Below are positions 54,333-63,987 of a stretch of 64,000 nucleotides of DNA, piece after piece; position 1 is the first letter of the stretch; each line of letters starts with the position of its first letter. The translations under genes were made by a program, and so were the position numbers. Origin of the DNA: Gammaproteobacteria bacterium (lineage in GTDB: Bacteria > Pseudomonadota > Gammaproteobacteria > Pseudomonadales > Azotimanducaceae); NCBI GenBank assembly GCA_002690865.1, contig NZGG01000001.1:36686-100685 (forward strand). Reading direction: 5' to 3'. The notes beneath the pieces were generated by a model, which saw nothing but the letters and a program-made list of their open reading frames with translations, was not told the origin of the DNA and did no database searches.

Positions 54333-54997
54333 TCGTAATATTGATAATACTGTTTTACCAAGCGTTGTGGAGACACACCAAAAAAGTATAAAAGACGTAA
54401 CCACCACATCAAAAAAACTGTTGGATATATGCCATTTTTTCGCCAACGCCGAGCAGAAGTGATTACTTTTCGCCTAGAACAGTAGGGCTTCGAAAATCGA
54501 TTAAGTCGCTTGCTTAACTCTATATCCTCCATCAATGGGATGTTAGCAAAGCCACCTATCTCAGCGAAAATGGTGCGCTTCACAAATATGGCCTGATCAC
54601 CTGTACAAATACCCGTCAATCGGGAGCGACAATTCATCATCTTCGCGATAATATAAAATGGAAAAGAGCTTTCATCGAAACCAATATCGAAACGACCCCA
54701 AACTTTATTAGCATTAGCTATCACCAAACTCCAATCGGGAGGCAGGGTTGTGTCAGCATGTAAAAACAATAATTGCTCTCCCTTAGCAAATTCTGCCCCT
54801 GCATTCATTTGAGCTGCACGGCCCTTGGGATAAGGCAATATTTTTACGTCAAATTTACGAGCGATATCCAACGTTGAATCGGTACTACCACCATCTACAA
54901 CAATCACGTCGTAGCCTACCAATGACCTAAGTATTTCTTCAATATGATCTGCCTCATTTAGAACGGGAATAACAATAGTGATATGCACGGCTATCAA
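54329..54997 (-). CDS. TIGR04283-like family 2 glycosyltransferase, arsenosugar cluster
   Basis: TIVIPVLNEADHIEEILRSLVGYDVIVVDGGSTDSTLDIARKF...KGRAAQMNAGAEFAKGEQLLFLHADTTLPPDW. Confidence 0.9.
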   Translation of the reverse strand: MIAVHITIVIPVLNEADHIEEILRSLVGYDVIVVDGGSTDSTLDIARKFDVKILPYPKGRAAQMNAGAEFAKGEQLLFLHADTTLPPDWSLVIANANKVWGRFDIGFDESSFPFYIIAKMMNCRSRLTGICTGDQAIFVKRTIFAEIGGFANIPLMEDIELSKRLNRFSKPYCSRRKVITSARRWRKNGIYPTVFLMWWLRLLYFFGVSPQRLVKQYYQYYE

Positions 54998-55000
54998 GTA

Positions 55001-55963
55001 CTAATTTAAAGCACCGCCACAGCTACTTCCCTGTCCTGCTGTGCAACCGTAGCAGTGCTCACCTATCGCTACTTCCATCCCTGTCAGATCGACCCTCAGT
55101 AGTTCACTCAAATGCGTTCGCGGCTTATCCGTTGCGACGAGCGGTATCATCAACATTTGATTAAAATCGCAGTCATAGACATAACCTTGATAATCTACAC
55201 TGATCAAAGAACGACACATGACCGTCTCTAGGTTCGCCTGAGAAAAAGATCCGCGCAGTAAATTCATGTATTCAACATAATCACCTTTTGCCAACAAACG
55301 CGCGCCGAATCGACTGATGGGCATATTAGCCAGCGCAAAGAGTTCATTAAATTCAATCTCGTGATCAGCCCAAAGGATCCGTTTATAGTCCTTTGCTAAT
55401 TCCTCCTGTGGAGGAGGCAGCGCGGGTGTATCTGGGTTATAAACTAGATTGAGTTTCAAATCCGAATCTCGTTTCCCATAGCCCAATGAATTTAATCTCT
55501 TTAAACCTAGAATACTGTCACGATATACTCCCTTACCGCGTTGTTGGTCGACATTCTGCTCCGAATGACATGGCATCGATGCGATCACAATCACATGATG
55601 TTGTGCGAGAAACTCTGCCAGATATTCATAGCCTTCCTCTACTAGAATAGTAGGATTACAACGATCCATAACCGTTACACCCATTTTTGTGGCCGCCTCT
55701 ACAAGATAACGAAAGTGTGGATTCATTTCTGGAGAACCACCGGTCAGATCTAACGTACCAATACCCTTCATTGACAAATAATCTAAAACCAAATCAACAG
55801 TATCGCGATCCATCAACTCCGTGCGTGCAGGCCCTGCATTGACATGGCAGTGGGTACAACTGAGATTACAAAGATACCCTAAGTTAACTTGGAGCGTCTG
55901 AAGAGCATCTCTCTGAACAGCTGGAAAATCTGTTTTCAGCAACAGTGGTCGTGTATCCTGCAT
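55001..55963 (-). CDS. arsS: Arsenosugar biosynthesis radical SAM protein ArsS
   Basis: LQVNLGYLCNLSCTHCHVNAGPARTELM (CxxxCxxC), TGGSPEMNPHFRYLVEAA, CYGCTAGQGSSCGGAL. Confidence 0.93.
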   Translation of the reverse strand: MQDTRPLLLKTDFPAVQRDALQTLQVNLGYLCNLSCTHCHVNAGPARTELMDRDTVDLVLDYLSMKGIGTLDLTGGSPEMNPHFRYLVEAATKMGVTVMDRCNPTILVEEGYEYLAEFLAQHHVIVIASMPCHSEQNVDQQRGKGVYRDSILGLKRLNSLGYGKRDSDLKLNLVYNPDTPALPPPQEELAKDYKRILWADHEIEFNELFALANMPISRFGARLLAKGDYVEYMNLLRGSFSQANLETVMCRSLISVDYQGYVYDCDFNQMLMIPLVATDKPRTHLSELLRVDLTGMEVAIGEHCYGCTAGQGSSCGGALN

Positions 55964-56051
55964 AAAATCTTTGTTATCTAAAAGGTTCTGAGAGTGTACA
56001 CCAGATAGTGATGATGAAGGTATGTCTTAGATTTTGATATAATTATCCTAA

Positions 56052-56128
56052 GCCCTGGTAGCTCAGCAGGATAGAGCATCCGCCTCCTAAGCGGAGGGTC
56101 GCAGGTTCGAATCCTGCTCAGGGCGCCA
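56052..56128 (+). tRNA. tRNA-Arg (anticodon CCT), CCA encoded
   Basis: GCCCTGGTAGCTCAGCAGGATAGAGCATCCGCCTCCTAAGCGGAGGGTCGCAGGTTCGAATCCTGCTCAGGGCGCCA; loop CTCCTAA. Confidence 0.96.
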
Positions 56129-56147
56129 CCCATCATTTGGTGTCCAG

Positions 56148-57290
56148 TCACATAAGGCCATGTGAACGATTAAGGTTACTGTAGCTGTCCGGATTTAGAT
56201 CACGGTTTACGAGCGCCTGGTGATCCGCTGAGTATCGATGAGCTCTATAGATGCTTACAGTGGGTTCGCCCCGCTTATTGTTATTAAGGAAAGGATTAAT
56301 CCACTCCCAGACCACTTCCTCATTACGGTTGACCTCAAACAATCGTCCGCTGGTTCCTTCGCAAATCAGAATATTTCCTGAGTCCAGCGAACTAGCACCA
56401 GAGATATGTCCGCTGTAGAACTGGTGTACCGGCTTACCCGTATACTGCCATACAACCTCGTTGTTGGACGTATCCACTTCAATCACACGGGAGCTAGAAT
56501 CGCCATTATCAAAAATTAGGATATTGCCATTTTCCAGCCAGGTCGGATTATGTTGTCCATGTGTTTCATCCCATTTCCACACTAGATCACCGTCTGAATT
56601 GATTACACAAACCCTATCATTGCATCGACAGGAGATAACAATTTCCCCGCTATCATTTATGTCTAATCCGTTCAGATGGGTCCATTCCCAACGGCGCTTA
56701 TCCGGACGGATAGGGTCTTTAATCGGGTCCAGCATTTGCCAGGTGTGAATACGGCGCACTTCTTCTCCTGCCGGGTTCACCTCCACTAGATCATCACCAA
56801 GCAGTCTTGGAAGACGTTCCCTGTAATGCCTGAACCCTCCCTTCACGCGTTTATGAAGGTCTTCAGGCAGCTCAATCCATTCTGGCACCATGGTATTACC
56901 GTTAGCAAGTCGATGAAAGTCATGGTGCTGAGCACGATTAACATACTCCCAAACGGTATCGCCCTCCCAGGAAACCTCTCGCAGGGTCGTATGATAACCA
57001 CCCAAACGCGTAATGTGCTGTTCGAATGGTGGAGGTGGTTTTGTCGGCTCGTTTTTCGGCGGTTCGGGTAAATTGATATCGGAACCAGTAATTAGCAGAT
57101 TGCCGTTACTAAGCAAACGTCCATAGCCTGGTTTAATATCAGAAAATTTCCAGACATGGACAATTCTTCCTTGTATATCAATGAGATAGGATTGACTATC
57201 ACCATGCGGTGTCAGCAACGTGTAGCCTTTGGTGGATAGATTACCGTTATGCCAAGTAAGACCGGTAGGCCTATTGATAGACCAGCCCAT
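56148..57290 (-). CDS. Arylsulfotransferase (ASST)-like beta-propeller protein
   Basis: GYTLLTPHGDSQSYLIDIQGRIVHVWKFSDIKPGYGRLLSNGNLLITG; repeated NGNILI...GDLVWKW blades; HHDFHRLANGNTM. Confidence 0.8.
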   Translation of the reverse strand: MGWSINRPTGLTWHNGNLSTKGYTLLTPHGDSQSYLIDIQGRIVHVWKFSDIKPGYGRLLSNGNLLITGSDINLPEPPKNEPTKPPPPFEQHITRLGGYHTTLREVSWEGDTVWEYVNRAQHHDFHRLANGNTMVPEWIELPEDLHKRVKGGFRHYRERLPRLLGDDLVEVNPAGEEVRRIHTWQMLDPIKDPIRPDKRRWEWTHLNGLDINDSGEIVISCRCNDRVCVINSDGDLVWKWDETHGQHNPTWLENGNILIFDNGDSSSRVIEVDTSNNEVVWQYTGKPVHQFYSGHISGASSLDSGNILICEGTSGRLFEVNRNEEVVWEWINPFLNNNKRGEPTVSIYRAHRYSADHQALVNRDLNPDSYSNLNRSHGLM

Positions 57291-57607
57291 ATAGGGTGTT
57301 CCTCATTATGTTAGAGCGTTAAATATTAGCTCCATCCATTGTACATGTAATTGATGGACTTTAAGGAGCTTTCAATCAATCATGTCAAATACACCGAAAT
57401 TTCAGAGCATTATATTCGTATCAGAAGCTGAATTTAGGCTCGATGGAGTCTAACTCCTTAGCGATATCAATATGGTTCTGGCACGCTCCAGAAATTCTTT
57501 GGTTCAATTAATGATTCAGAGAAATAGCCTGGTATTCTGACCAAGCGCTGTGAAGTCCAATTTATTCTCTTCGGCGTACCGCGTTAGAATGAAATAGAGG
57601 AAATATC

Positions 57608-57784
57608 ATGTTCGGTTGGCTGAAAAGGAATCCGGAGAAACAACTACGCAAACAATATCACGCGAAGCTAGAAGAGGCCTTACACGCACAACGTAATGGT
57701 AATATAAGACAATATTCTTTTCTCACTGCAGAGGCGGAAAAGCTTCGCGAACAGCTGGAAGAAATGGCAGTAAAACAAGTTTAA
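57608..57784 (+). CDS. Small conserved DUF6435-like protein
   Basis: MFGWLKRNPEKQLRKQYHAKLEEALHAQRNGNIRQYSFLTAEAEKLREQLEEMAVKQV (58 aa); GAGGAAA SD; absent from ORF track. Confidence 0.75.
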   Translation: MFGWLKRNPEKQLRKQYHAKLEEALHAQRNGNIRQYSFLTAEAEKLREQLEEMAVKQV

Positions 57785-57912
57785 GCAGGGAATAAAGTCA
57801 CTTGGGACCTAAGTATGCAGTCTAAGGTCTAAGTTAGGCCCTTCGACTTAATACTCAGTAGAGGTTAAAAAACCCCGGGTGAGGACCTCAGAACTGAATA
57901 TCATCCATGATG

Positions 57913-58347
57913 TCATAATTGTTCTAAAGGGTTTGTCGTCTTATACGAAAGTCGAACGGCTGGAAGCAGGCCAACTTCAATTTCTATCCGGTCAAAGCTC
58001 ATTCCCTCTATTTCTACTTTTTGTTGGAGATCTGTTGCACGCAGAAGAGCTTTCAACAAAGCGTATCCCATGGTGTTACCTTCTAGCTCTGCCAATGAAA
58101 GTTCTATAGTTTCGGCAAGAACTTCGGCCACAGAGAAATGAGGTATTAATTTAGGCGGTACCCCAACTTCAATTTCCAAACAATCCATCGTATATCCTGC
58201 CTTTGCTAGATACGGTAGAGCCTCATTTAACTTACTTACGATATCTGAGACGGCATCGCTGACCTTACCAGAAGGGTCGCTAACCTTATCTTTTACGTCA
58301 GCAGCCGTTTGCTTAGCTAAATCGATGAGATCGGAAAATTCCATCAT
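57913..58347 (-). CDS. Conserved hypothetical protein
   Basis: MMEFSDLIDLAKQTAADVKDKVSDPSGKVSDAVSDIVSKLNEALPYLAKAGYTMDCLEIEVGVPPKLIPHF; likely start at MMEF. Confidence 0.65.
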   Translation of the reverse strand: MMEFSDLIDLAKQTAADVKDKVSDPSGKVSDAVSDIVSKLNEALPYLAKAGYTMDCLEIEVGVPPKLIPHFSVAEVLAETIELSLAELEGNTMGYALLKALLRATDLQQKVEIEGMSFDRIEIEVGLLPAVRLSYKTTNPLEQL

Positions 58348-58528
58348 TATTCTCTTATTCGTCTTGTAGGGAGTATTCTGACATAAATAGGACTTTCTTC
58401 GCATAGAGTCGCTACTACTTAGCTCTTTTCACACAGAAAAACTTTATAAACAACTCAACGCAGTAAAAGATTCCAGCCCATTTTTAAAAATTGCATAAAG
58501 ATAATGACAGAAACTATACAAGATTTAT

Positions 58529-58547
58529 AATGAGAACTATTCTCATT
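58529..58547. promoter_or_regulatory. Putative Fur box
   Basis: Perfect 8-3-8 inverted repeat AATGAGAA-CTA-TTCTCATT, 17 nt upstream of an Fe(III)-type ABC operon. Confidence 0.82.
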
Positions 58548-58563
58548 TGGATAAACATTAAGC

Positions 58564-59586
58564 ATGTTCAAGACAATCTTATCGGTATTCTTACTTTCCT
58601 TTTGCATAGACAGCTTTTTATTCGCACAAGACGTCAATATTTACACCTCTAGACATTATGATTCTGATTATGAGTTGTATGAGGAATTTACTCAGAGTAC
58701 GAACATCAAAGTTAATATTCTTTCTGGGAAGGGTGGTGCTTTACTAGAAAGATTGAAAGCAGAAGGTAAAAACTCACCTGCAGATATATTCTTTACTGTA
58801 GATGCTGGTAATCTTTGGAAGGTTCAAAAAGAAGGTCTTTTCCAATCAATAGTTTCTCCTAAGGTCCTTGCCACCGTGCCCTCGAACCTCAGAGGTCCAA
58901 AGAACGAATGGACCGCAATTGCTAAACGGGCTCGAGTGATGTTTTATAATCCAAGTTCCGTTTCAGAAAACGAGATCGCCAATATCTCGTATGAATCATT
59001 AGCTAATGAACAATGGCGTGGTAGGATTGCTATTAGAAGCTCAAGCAATATGTATAACCAATCTCTCGTTGCATCGTTAATCGCGAAAAATGGCGAGAAA
59101 GAAACAGAGGCTTGGGGAAAGAGTTTAGTTAAAAACCTTGCTCGCAAACCGCAAGGAAATGATAGGGCACAAATAATCGCGGTTGCAAATGGTGAAGCAG
59201 ATATAGCGGTCGCTAATAGTTACTATATCGGTATTATGCTATCTGGAGCTGCAGGTAAAGAGCACCTGGAAGCAGCGAAAAAAGTTCAAATGGTATTTCC
59301 GAATCAACAAGGAAGCGGGGCGCATATTAATATAAGCGGTGCTGGAATTCTTAAATATGCACCAAATGCAAAAAATGCAAATTTATTCCTAGAGTTTTTA
59401 CTATCAGAGAAAGTTCAAGAATATATGGTGAACAGATCTTATGAGTATCCAATAGTTAATGTTGCAGTGAGTAAAGAAATATCCGCTTTTGGACTTGATT
59501 TCAAAGAAGATGCTACATCTGTGAAGGTATTTGGGGATTTGAATCCAGACGCCATAAGACTTATGGATAGGGTGGGCTGGAAATAA
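58564..59586 (+). CDS. Fe(III) ABC transporter substrate-binding protein (FbpA/FutA-like)
   Basis: DVNIYTSRHYDSDYELYEEFTQSTNIKVN; SPADIFFTVDAGNLWKVQKEGLF; MLSGAAGKEHLEAAKKVQMVFPNQQGSGAHINISGAGI. Confidence 0.93.
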   Translation: MFKTILSVFLLSFCIDSFLFAQDVNIYTSRHYDSDYELYEEFTQSTNIKVNILSGKGGALLERLKAEGKNSPADIFFTVDAGNLWKVQKEGLFQSIVSPKVLATVPSNLRGPKNEWTAIAKRARVMFYNPSSVSENEIANISYESLANEQWRGRIAIRSSSNMYNQSLVASLIAKNGEKETEAWGKSLVKNLARKPQGNDRAQIIAVANGEADIAVANSYYIGIMLSGAAGKEHLEAAKKVQMVFPNQQGSGAHINISGAGILKYAPNAKNANLFLEFLLSEKVQEYMVNRSYEYPIVNVAVSKEISAFGLDFKEDATSVKVFGDLNPDAIRLMDRVGWK

Positions 59587-59607
59587 TTAAACTTTTGCTT
59601 CTTCTAA

Positions 59608-61233
59608 TTGTCTAGCATTCCTTTGAAATCTCATCCACGAATCCATTGGAAGATTCTGCCCTTTTTTATGGCGAGCATCTTTATCGCGCCAATCGTTATT
59701 GTTTTCTTTAGTGTACTGGGACCTTACTCGGAAAACTGGCAGCACTTAGTTGATTACGTCCTCCTAGACTATGTATCTACATCCTTATATCTTGCTGGAG
59801 GAGTCGCCTTATTGGCACTTTCAATAGGAATATCAACGGCATGGGTGGTAACTAACTACAACTTCAGTGGGAAAGCTGTCTTTGAGTGGGCCTTAATTCT
59901 CCCGTTAGCTATCCCCCCTTATATTCTTGCATATACATTTACTGGTTTGTTTGACTCTTATGGAGACGCAAATAATCTAATAAGGAATATCTTTGATTTA
60001 GAGGAAACTTATATATTTTTTCCAAACGTTAGGAATATCTCAGGTGCCATAATAGTTTTCGCTTTTACGTTATACCCTTACGTTTATCTCGTCACACGAA
60101 ACTCATTTCTAAATCAATCCAGGTCCTTAAAAGAAGCTGGAAGACTGCTGGGGCTCAATCAATTTCAGGTCTTTTATAAAATCGCACTGCCTTTGGCACG
60201 CCCTGCTTTTATAGGTGGACTAATGTTAGTCATAATGGAAACTCTGTCCGACTTTGGAGCAGTCGATCATTTTGCAGTCCAGACATTCACAACGGGAATT
60301 TTTAGAACGTGGTATGGCCTATATGATCTAGATACAGCGATGCAGTTATCTTCACTATTACTTTTAGTAATTGCTATGTTTTACTTTATTGAACGCAGAA
60401 TGACGAAAGATATAAAACATACAACTAATAATTCCACATTTACAACTTCAGCAGAGGTCGAAATTAAAGGTTTAAAAGCATTTATCCCGTTTCTTATTTG
60501 TTTTATCCCAATTTTCATAGGCTTTGTTTTGCCCATCACACAACTGATCATTTGGGCAATTGAGACTAATATGAATTTATTAACTGCCAGATTTCTTTCA
60601 ACCTCGCTCAATACAATTATTCTAGCAGTATCCTCAGGGATTATTTGCGCCTGTCTCGCGCTAGTAATTAATTTTTCAGTTCGTTTAAATAATAGTGACC
60701 TACTAACTAGTCTTAAATCTTTTCTGTCTATTGGGTATGCACTTCCGGGACTTGTTCTCGCGGTCGGAATAATGAAATTGTTCGTGTATTTGGATAGAAG
60801 TTTTGTTTCTGAATTCGGATTTGTAATAACGGGATCACTGGTTGGTCTGCTACTAGCCTACATAATAAAGGCTTACGCACTTGCTAACTCTGCAATTGAA
60901 TCAGGCTACACAAGAATAAGCACTTCTATTGATAACTCTGCACAACTATTAGGCTCTTCAGGATGGAGACTTCTATGCAAGATCCATTTCCCTTTGATGA
61001 AAACAAGTTTTTTAACCGCTGTATTATTAGTAATTTCAGAAGTCGTAAAAGAACTTCCCGCTACTTTAGTCTTAAGGCCTTTCAATTTTGAGACACTTGC
61101 GGTAACAACATATATGTATGCTGCAGAAGAGAGAATGTATCAGGCGACAGGACCTGCCATAGCGATAGTGCTCATTGGATTGATCCCGCTAATATTTTTA
61201 ACGAAAATGATAAGGTCTTCTAGGTCAACTTAA
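59608..61233 (+). CDS. Fe(III) ABC transporter permease (FbpB-like, fused two-copy permease)
   Basis: Multi-TM; ALILPLAIPPYILAYTFTGLF, EAGRLLGLNQFQVFYKIALPLARPA, LETLSDFGAV, VVKELPATLVLRPFNFETLAVTTY; TTG start uncertain. Confidence 0.9.
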   Translation: MSSIPLKSHPRIHWKILPFFMASIFIAPIVIVFFSVLGPYSENWQHLVDYVLLDYVSTSLYLAGGVALLALSIGISTAWVVTNYNFSGKAVFEWALILPLAIPPYILAYTFTGLFDSYGDANNLIRNIFDLEETYIFFPNVRNISGAIIVFAFTLYPYVYLVTRNSFLNQSRSLKEAGRLLGLNQFQVFYKIALPLARPAFIGGLMLVIMETLSDFGAVDHFAVQTFTTGIFRTWYGLYDLDTAMQLSSLLLLVIAMFYFIERRMTKDIKHTTNNSTFTTSAEVEIKGLKAFIPFLICFIPIFIGFVLPITQLIIWAIETNMNLLTARFLSTSLNTIILAVSSGIICACLALVINFSVRLNNSDLLTSLKSFLSIGYALPGLVLAVGIMKLFVYLDRSFVSEFGFVITGSLVGLLLAYIIKAYALANSAIESGYTRISTSIDNSAQLLGSSGWRLLCKIHFPLMKTSFLTAVLLVISEVVKELPATLVLRPFNFETLAVTTYMYAAEERMYQATGPAIAIVLIGLIPLIFLTKMIRSSRST

Positions 61234-61889
61234 TGATGAGTGATAATGTTCTTAAGATTGAAGGCTTATGGCATGCCTACAGAAATGAGGAGGTATTAAA
61301 AAATATCTATCTCGATTTAAATTCAGGCGAAAGGACAGCAATCCTGGGTGAATCAGGTTCTGGGAAAAGTACACTATTGAGATGTATCGCTGGATTTGAA
61401 AGGATTAATCAAGGCAAAATCGTGCTAAATGGACGGATCGTGTCCGATCATATCCTTAACGTCCCAACAGAAGATAGAAATTTAGGGATGGTTTTACAAG
61501 AGAGAGCCCTTTTCCCTCATCTAACCGTCAAAAACAACATTATGTTTGGCATCGATAAAGTTTCTAGCAAAAATAGGATCGTAGCTGACCTAGCTAAATT
61601 GTTTAAAATCACAAGTATTCTTGATAAATTTCCAAGTGAAATATCGGGAGGAGAACAACAGAGAGTCGCTTTTGCGAGATCATTAGCACCCGAACCGGAA
61701 CTCTTGATGCTGGATGAGCCATTTAGCGCTCTTAACCAAGAATTAAAAGAAGAGCTGTACGCTGAGTTGATCAGAATATTTGATGAACGGAACGTAGCAG
61801 TCTTGTTAGTGACGCACGATCTTACAGAGGCTAATATATTAACCTCTAGCCAAGCTAAGCTTGATAGCGGGGAATTAATCAAGACATGA
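61233..61889 (+). CDS. Fe(III) ABC transporter ATP-binding protein (short, no C-terminal TOBE region)
   Basis: LGESGSGKSTLLRCIAGFERINQG; SGGEQQRVAFARSLAPEPELLMLDEPFSAL; only 218 aa. Confidence 0.92.
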   Translation: MMSDNVLKIEGLWHAYRNEEVLKNIYLDLNSGERTAILGESGSGKSTLLRCIAGFERINQGKIVLNGRIVSDHILNVPTEDRNLGMVLQERALFPHLTVKNNIMFGIDKVSSKNRIVADLAKLFKITSILDKFPSEISGGEQQRVAFARSLAPEPELLMLDEPFSALNQELKEELYAELIRIFDERNVAVLLVTHDLTEANILTSSQAKLDSGELIKT

Positions 61890-61994
61890 CTTCCTTGGAG
61901 CTATGGATCTTTAAAAAGATGATGTACTTAAAATATATTTTTAAGTACAAGACAGAACAAACTAATAAATAGAGACATTAAGGACAACGTTTCC

Positions 61995-63953
61995 ATGTTA
62001 AAACCCAACCCACTCTCAATTTCTGCACTATTATTATCTATTGTGTTCTTAACCTCCTGTGGAGGAGGAGGTGGCGGTGGTGCTGAAAATAGCGCTACTT
62101 CTCCTGATTTATCTTCACCAACAACACCTCAGACTAATGACACCACAATTAGTGGTCGAGTCATTGATGGCTACCTCGCCAACGCAAAAGTCTGTATTGA
62201 TAAAAACGATAATCTTCTTTGTGATGCCGATGAAGACTCTGCCTTCACTGATGCAAATGGTGCCTACACCCTAAGCGTTAATTACGACCCAGCTCCTTAC
62301 ACATTAATTGCCGAAGCGATCCCAGGAGAAACGGAGGATTTAGATAGAGGTGAAGTAACTAAAGCCTACACATTAGCAGCACCGGCTTTTGTAAAAGAAG
62401 GCCAAACAGAAAATAATATAACCGTCTATACGACAGTTGCGGCGATTAATCTTTATGAATCCCCATCGCTGCCGAGAACAGAAGACACATTAAATTCGAT
62501 AGAAGCGGTTATAGAACTAACAACTGGTTTAGTTGACCCTATGGGTGTCGACTATATAGCCGAGAATGATGCAGGCGCACAAAAAGCCGCAGAGAATTTC
62601 GTGACTATCCTGCAGGAAATACAGGAGCCTTTAATAGTTAGCGCACAAGAAGCACTCGCGGAAACAGGAGTAGAGGCTGCTACCGAAGTTGCTGCTGAGG
62701 CGATCTCATCGGCTGTTACTACCGCAAAAGAAATGACTTTATTTAGTAATGATTTAGATCCGCGTATTGATACGGTCTCCGAGGAAACCGTTGAGTCGAT
62801 TTCGTCGACGAACACTGACACCGTGGCAAATGTTGTTGCTGCTGCGATCAATGGCAAAGGGGAAGTTAAAACGATTGAGGAAATCGGCGAGAAAGGTGTA
62901 GTAATAATCTCTCAAAAACGTTTCCCAAGGGACATTAATGGAGTCTGCACAAAGAGTGAAACAACATGGCGGATTGAATTTGCAACTGCAATAGATGGCC
63001 TCTTCAACCTACTAGAACGTTTTCATAGCGGCGATTCTTGGGAACCGGCATGTGATGAAGATATTTTCGATCAGGAGGACACCTATGTTCTTAGCGAGTC
63101 AGGGTATGTTCCAGAGCGGGATTTTGGACAAAACTATAGCTTCGTAGATAATTGCATCGTCGCTGATTTAACAGAAGATAGCTCTATAAAAGAGCGCTTT
63201 TGCTTAACTGAAATAAACTTAAGTAATGAAATAAACCTAGAAAAGGCTTTCCCAAAAGCTTGTCCTGATGATTGTCCTGAAGAAGCTTTTCCGGAGGGAG
63301 CTTCTGGTTATGACGTCCACTTTACCAGAACAGCTGATAAAGTAGAGATTTACAAATCAACGCACACCCCTACAGTAGGGGATTTCAACTGCACCTCTCT
63401 GCGAAGTTGTATTAATCAACTTACTGGTGCACGCAACCCGGAAGCCGGGCTAGGCGAGTTTAATTTAGATACCATAAACGTTGGGTACCCTAGGAATGGC
63501 TGTGCTAACAAAACCATTGTTTCAAACTTTCCGAAGACCTGCGAAACGCGTATTCACTTTATAAGTTTTGATGAAGAAACAAGTAAAGGCACTGTGAGTT
63601 GGCACGATCCTATAACTCCAAGGCCTCCAGGTTGGGTAGTGCAACCTCCAGCTACTTTTGAAATAAAAACTGTCTTTGGCAGAGACGTTGCTGTGCTCAG
63701 CAGGGAGGTTGCTATCTATAAGGCAACAAAAGATTATGGTGACTATTTTAATCAAATGCTCTTTACCTATATAGATGAAGAAGAAGGAAATAGTAGTGGG
63801 CTACCGGCAGGATTTTATCGTGGTGAATTTGAGTCAGTAAAAAATACAACTCACTATGACTTAAATCGCAAAGATCAGGATCTATTCTTAAACAAAAAAC
63901 CACTTCCGTTGGTACTCCAGTCATGGGAAAAACCAAGTTTCCCAGATTTATGA
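61995..63953 (+). CDS. Large secreted lipoprotein with poly-Gly linker, unknown function
   Basis: Signal peptide with lipobox FLTSCGGGGGGG; ISGRVIDGYLANAKVCIDKNDNLLCDADEDSAFTDANGAYTLSV Ig/CarboxypepD_reg-like repeat. Confidence 0.75.
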   Translation: MLKPNPLSISALLLSIVFLTSCGGGGGGGAENSATSPDLSSPTTPQTNDTTISGRVIDGYLANAKVCIDKNDNLLCDADEDSAFTDANGAYTLSVNYDPAPYTLIAEAIPGETEDLDRGEVTKAYTLAAPAFVKEGQTENNITVYTTVAAINLYESPSLPRTEDTLNSIEAVIELTTGLVDPMGVDYIAENDAGAQKAAENFVTILQEIQEPLIVSAQEALAETGVEAATEVAAEAISSAVTTAKEMTLFSNDLDPRIDTVSEETVESISSTNTDTVANVVAAAINGKGEVKTIEEIGEKGVVIISQKRFPRDINGVCTKSETTWRIEFATAIDGLFNLLERFHSGDSWEPACDEDIFDQEDTYVLSESGYVPERDFGQNYSFVDNCIVADLTEDSSIKERFCLTEINLSNEINLEKAFPKACPDDCPEEAFPEGASGYDVHFTRTADKVEIYKSTHTPTVGDFNCTSLRSCINQLTGARNPEAGLGEFNLDTINVGYPRNGCANKTIVSNFPKTCETRIHFISFDEETSKGTVSWHDPITPRPPGWVVQPPATFEIKTVFGRDVAVLSREVAIYKATKDYGDYFNQMLFTYIDEEEGNSSGLPAGFYRGEFESVKNTTHYDLNRKDQDLFLNKKPLPLVLQSWEKPSFPDL

Positions 63954-63966
63954 GGAAGAAAAGATT

Positions 63967-63987
63967 GACCCTCTCAATCGGAGGGTC
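63967..63987. repeat. Hairpin downstream of lipoprotein gene (possible terminator)
   Basis: GACCCTC-tcaatcg-GAGGGTC inverted repeat 14 nt after the lipoprotein stop; no clear T tract. Confidence 0.5.

Noticed and set aside
57850-57912. CCCCGGGT / AAAAAA stretch as a terminator of the 57913 - strand gene
   Set aside because: T run on the minus strand is present but the preceding stem is short and unconvincing.
58455-58637. 60-aa - strand ORF across the Fur box
   Set aside because: Overlaps the Fur box and fbpA-like signal peptide on the opposite strand; no coding support.
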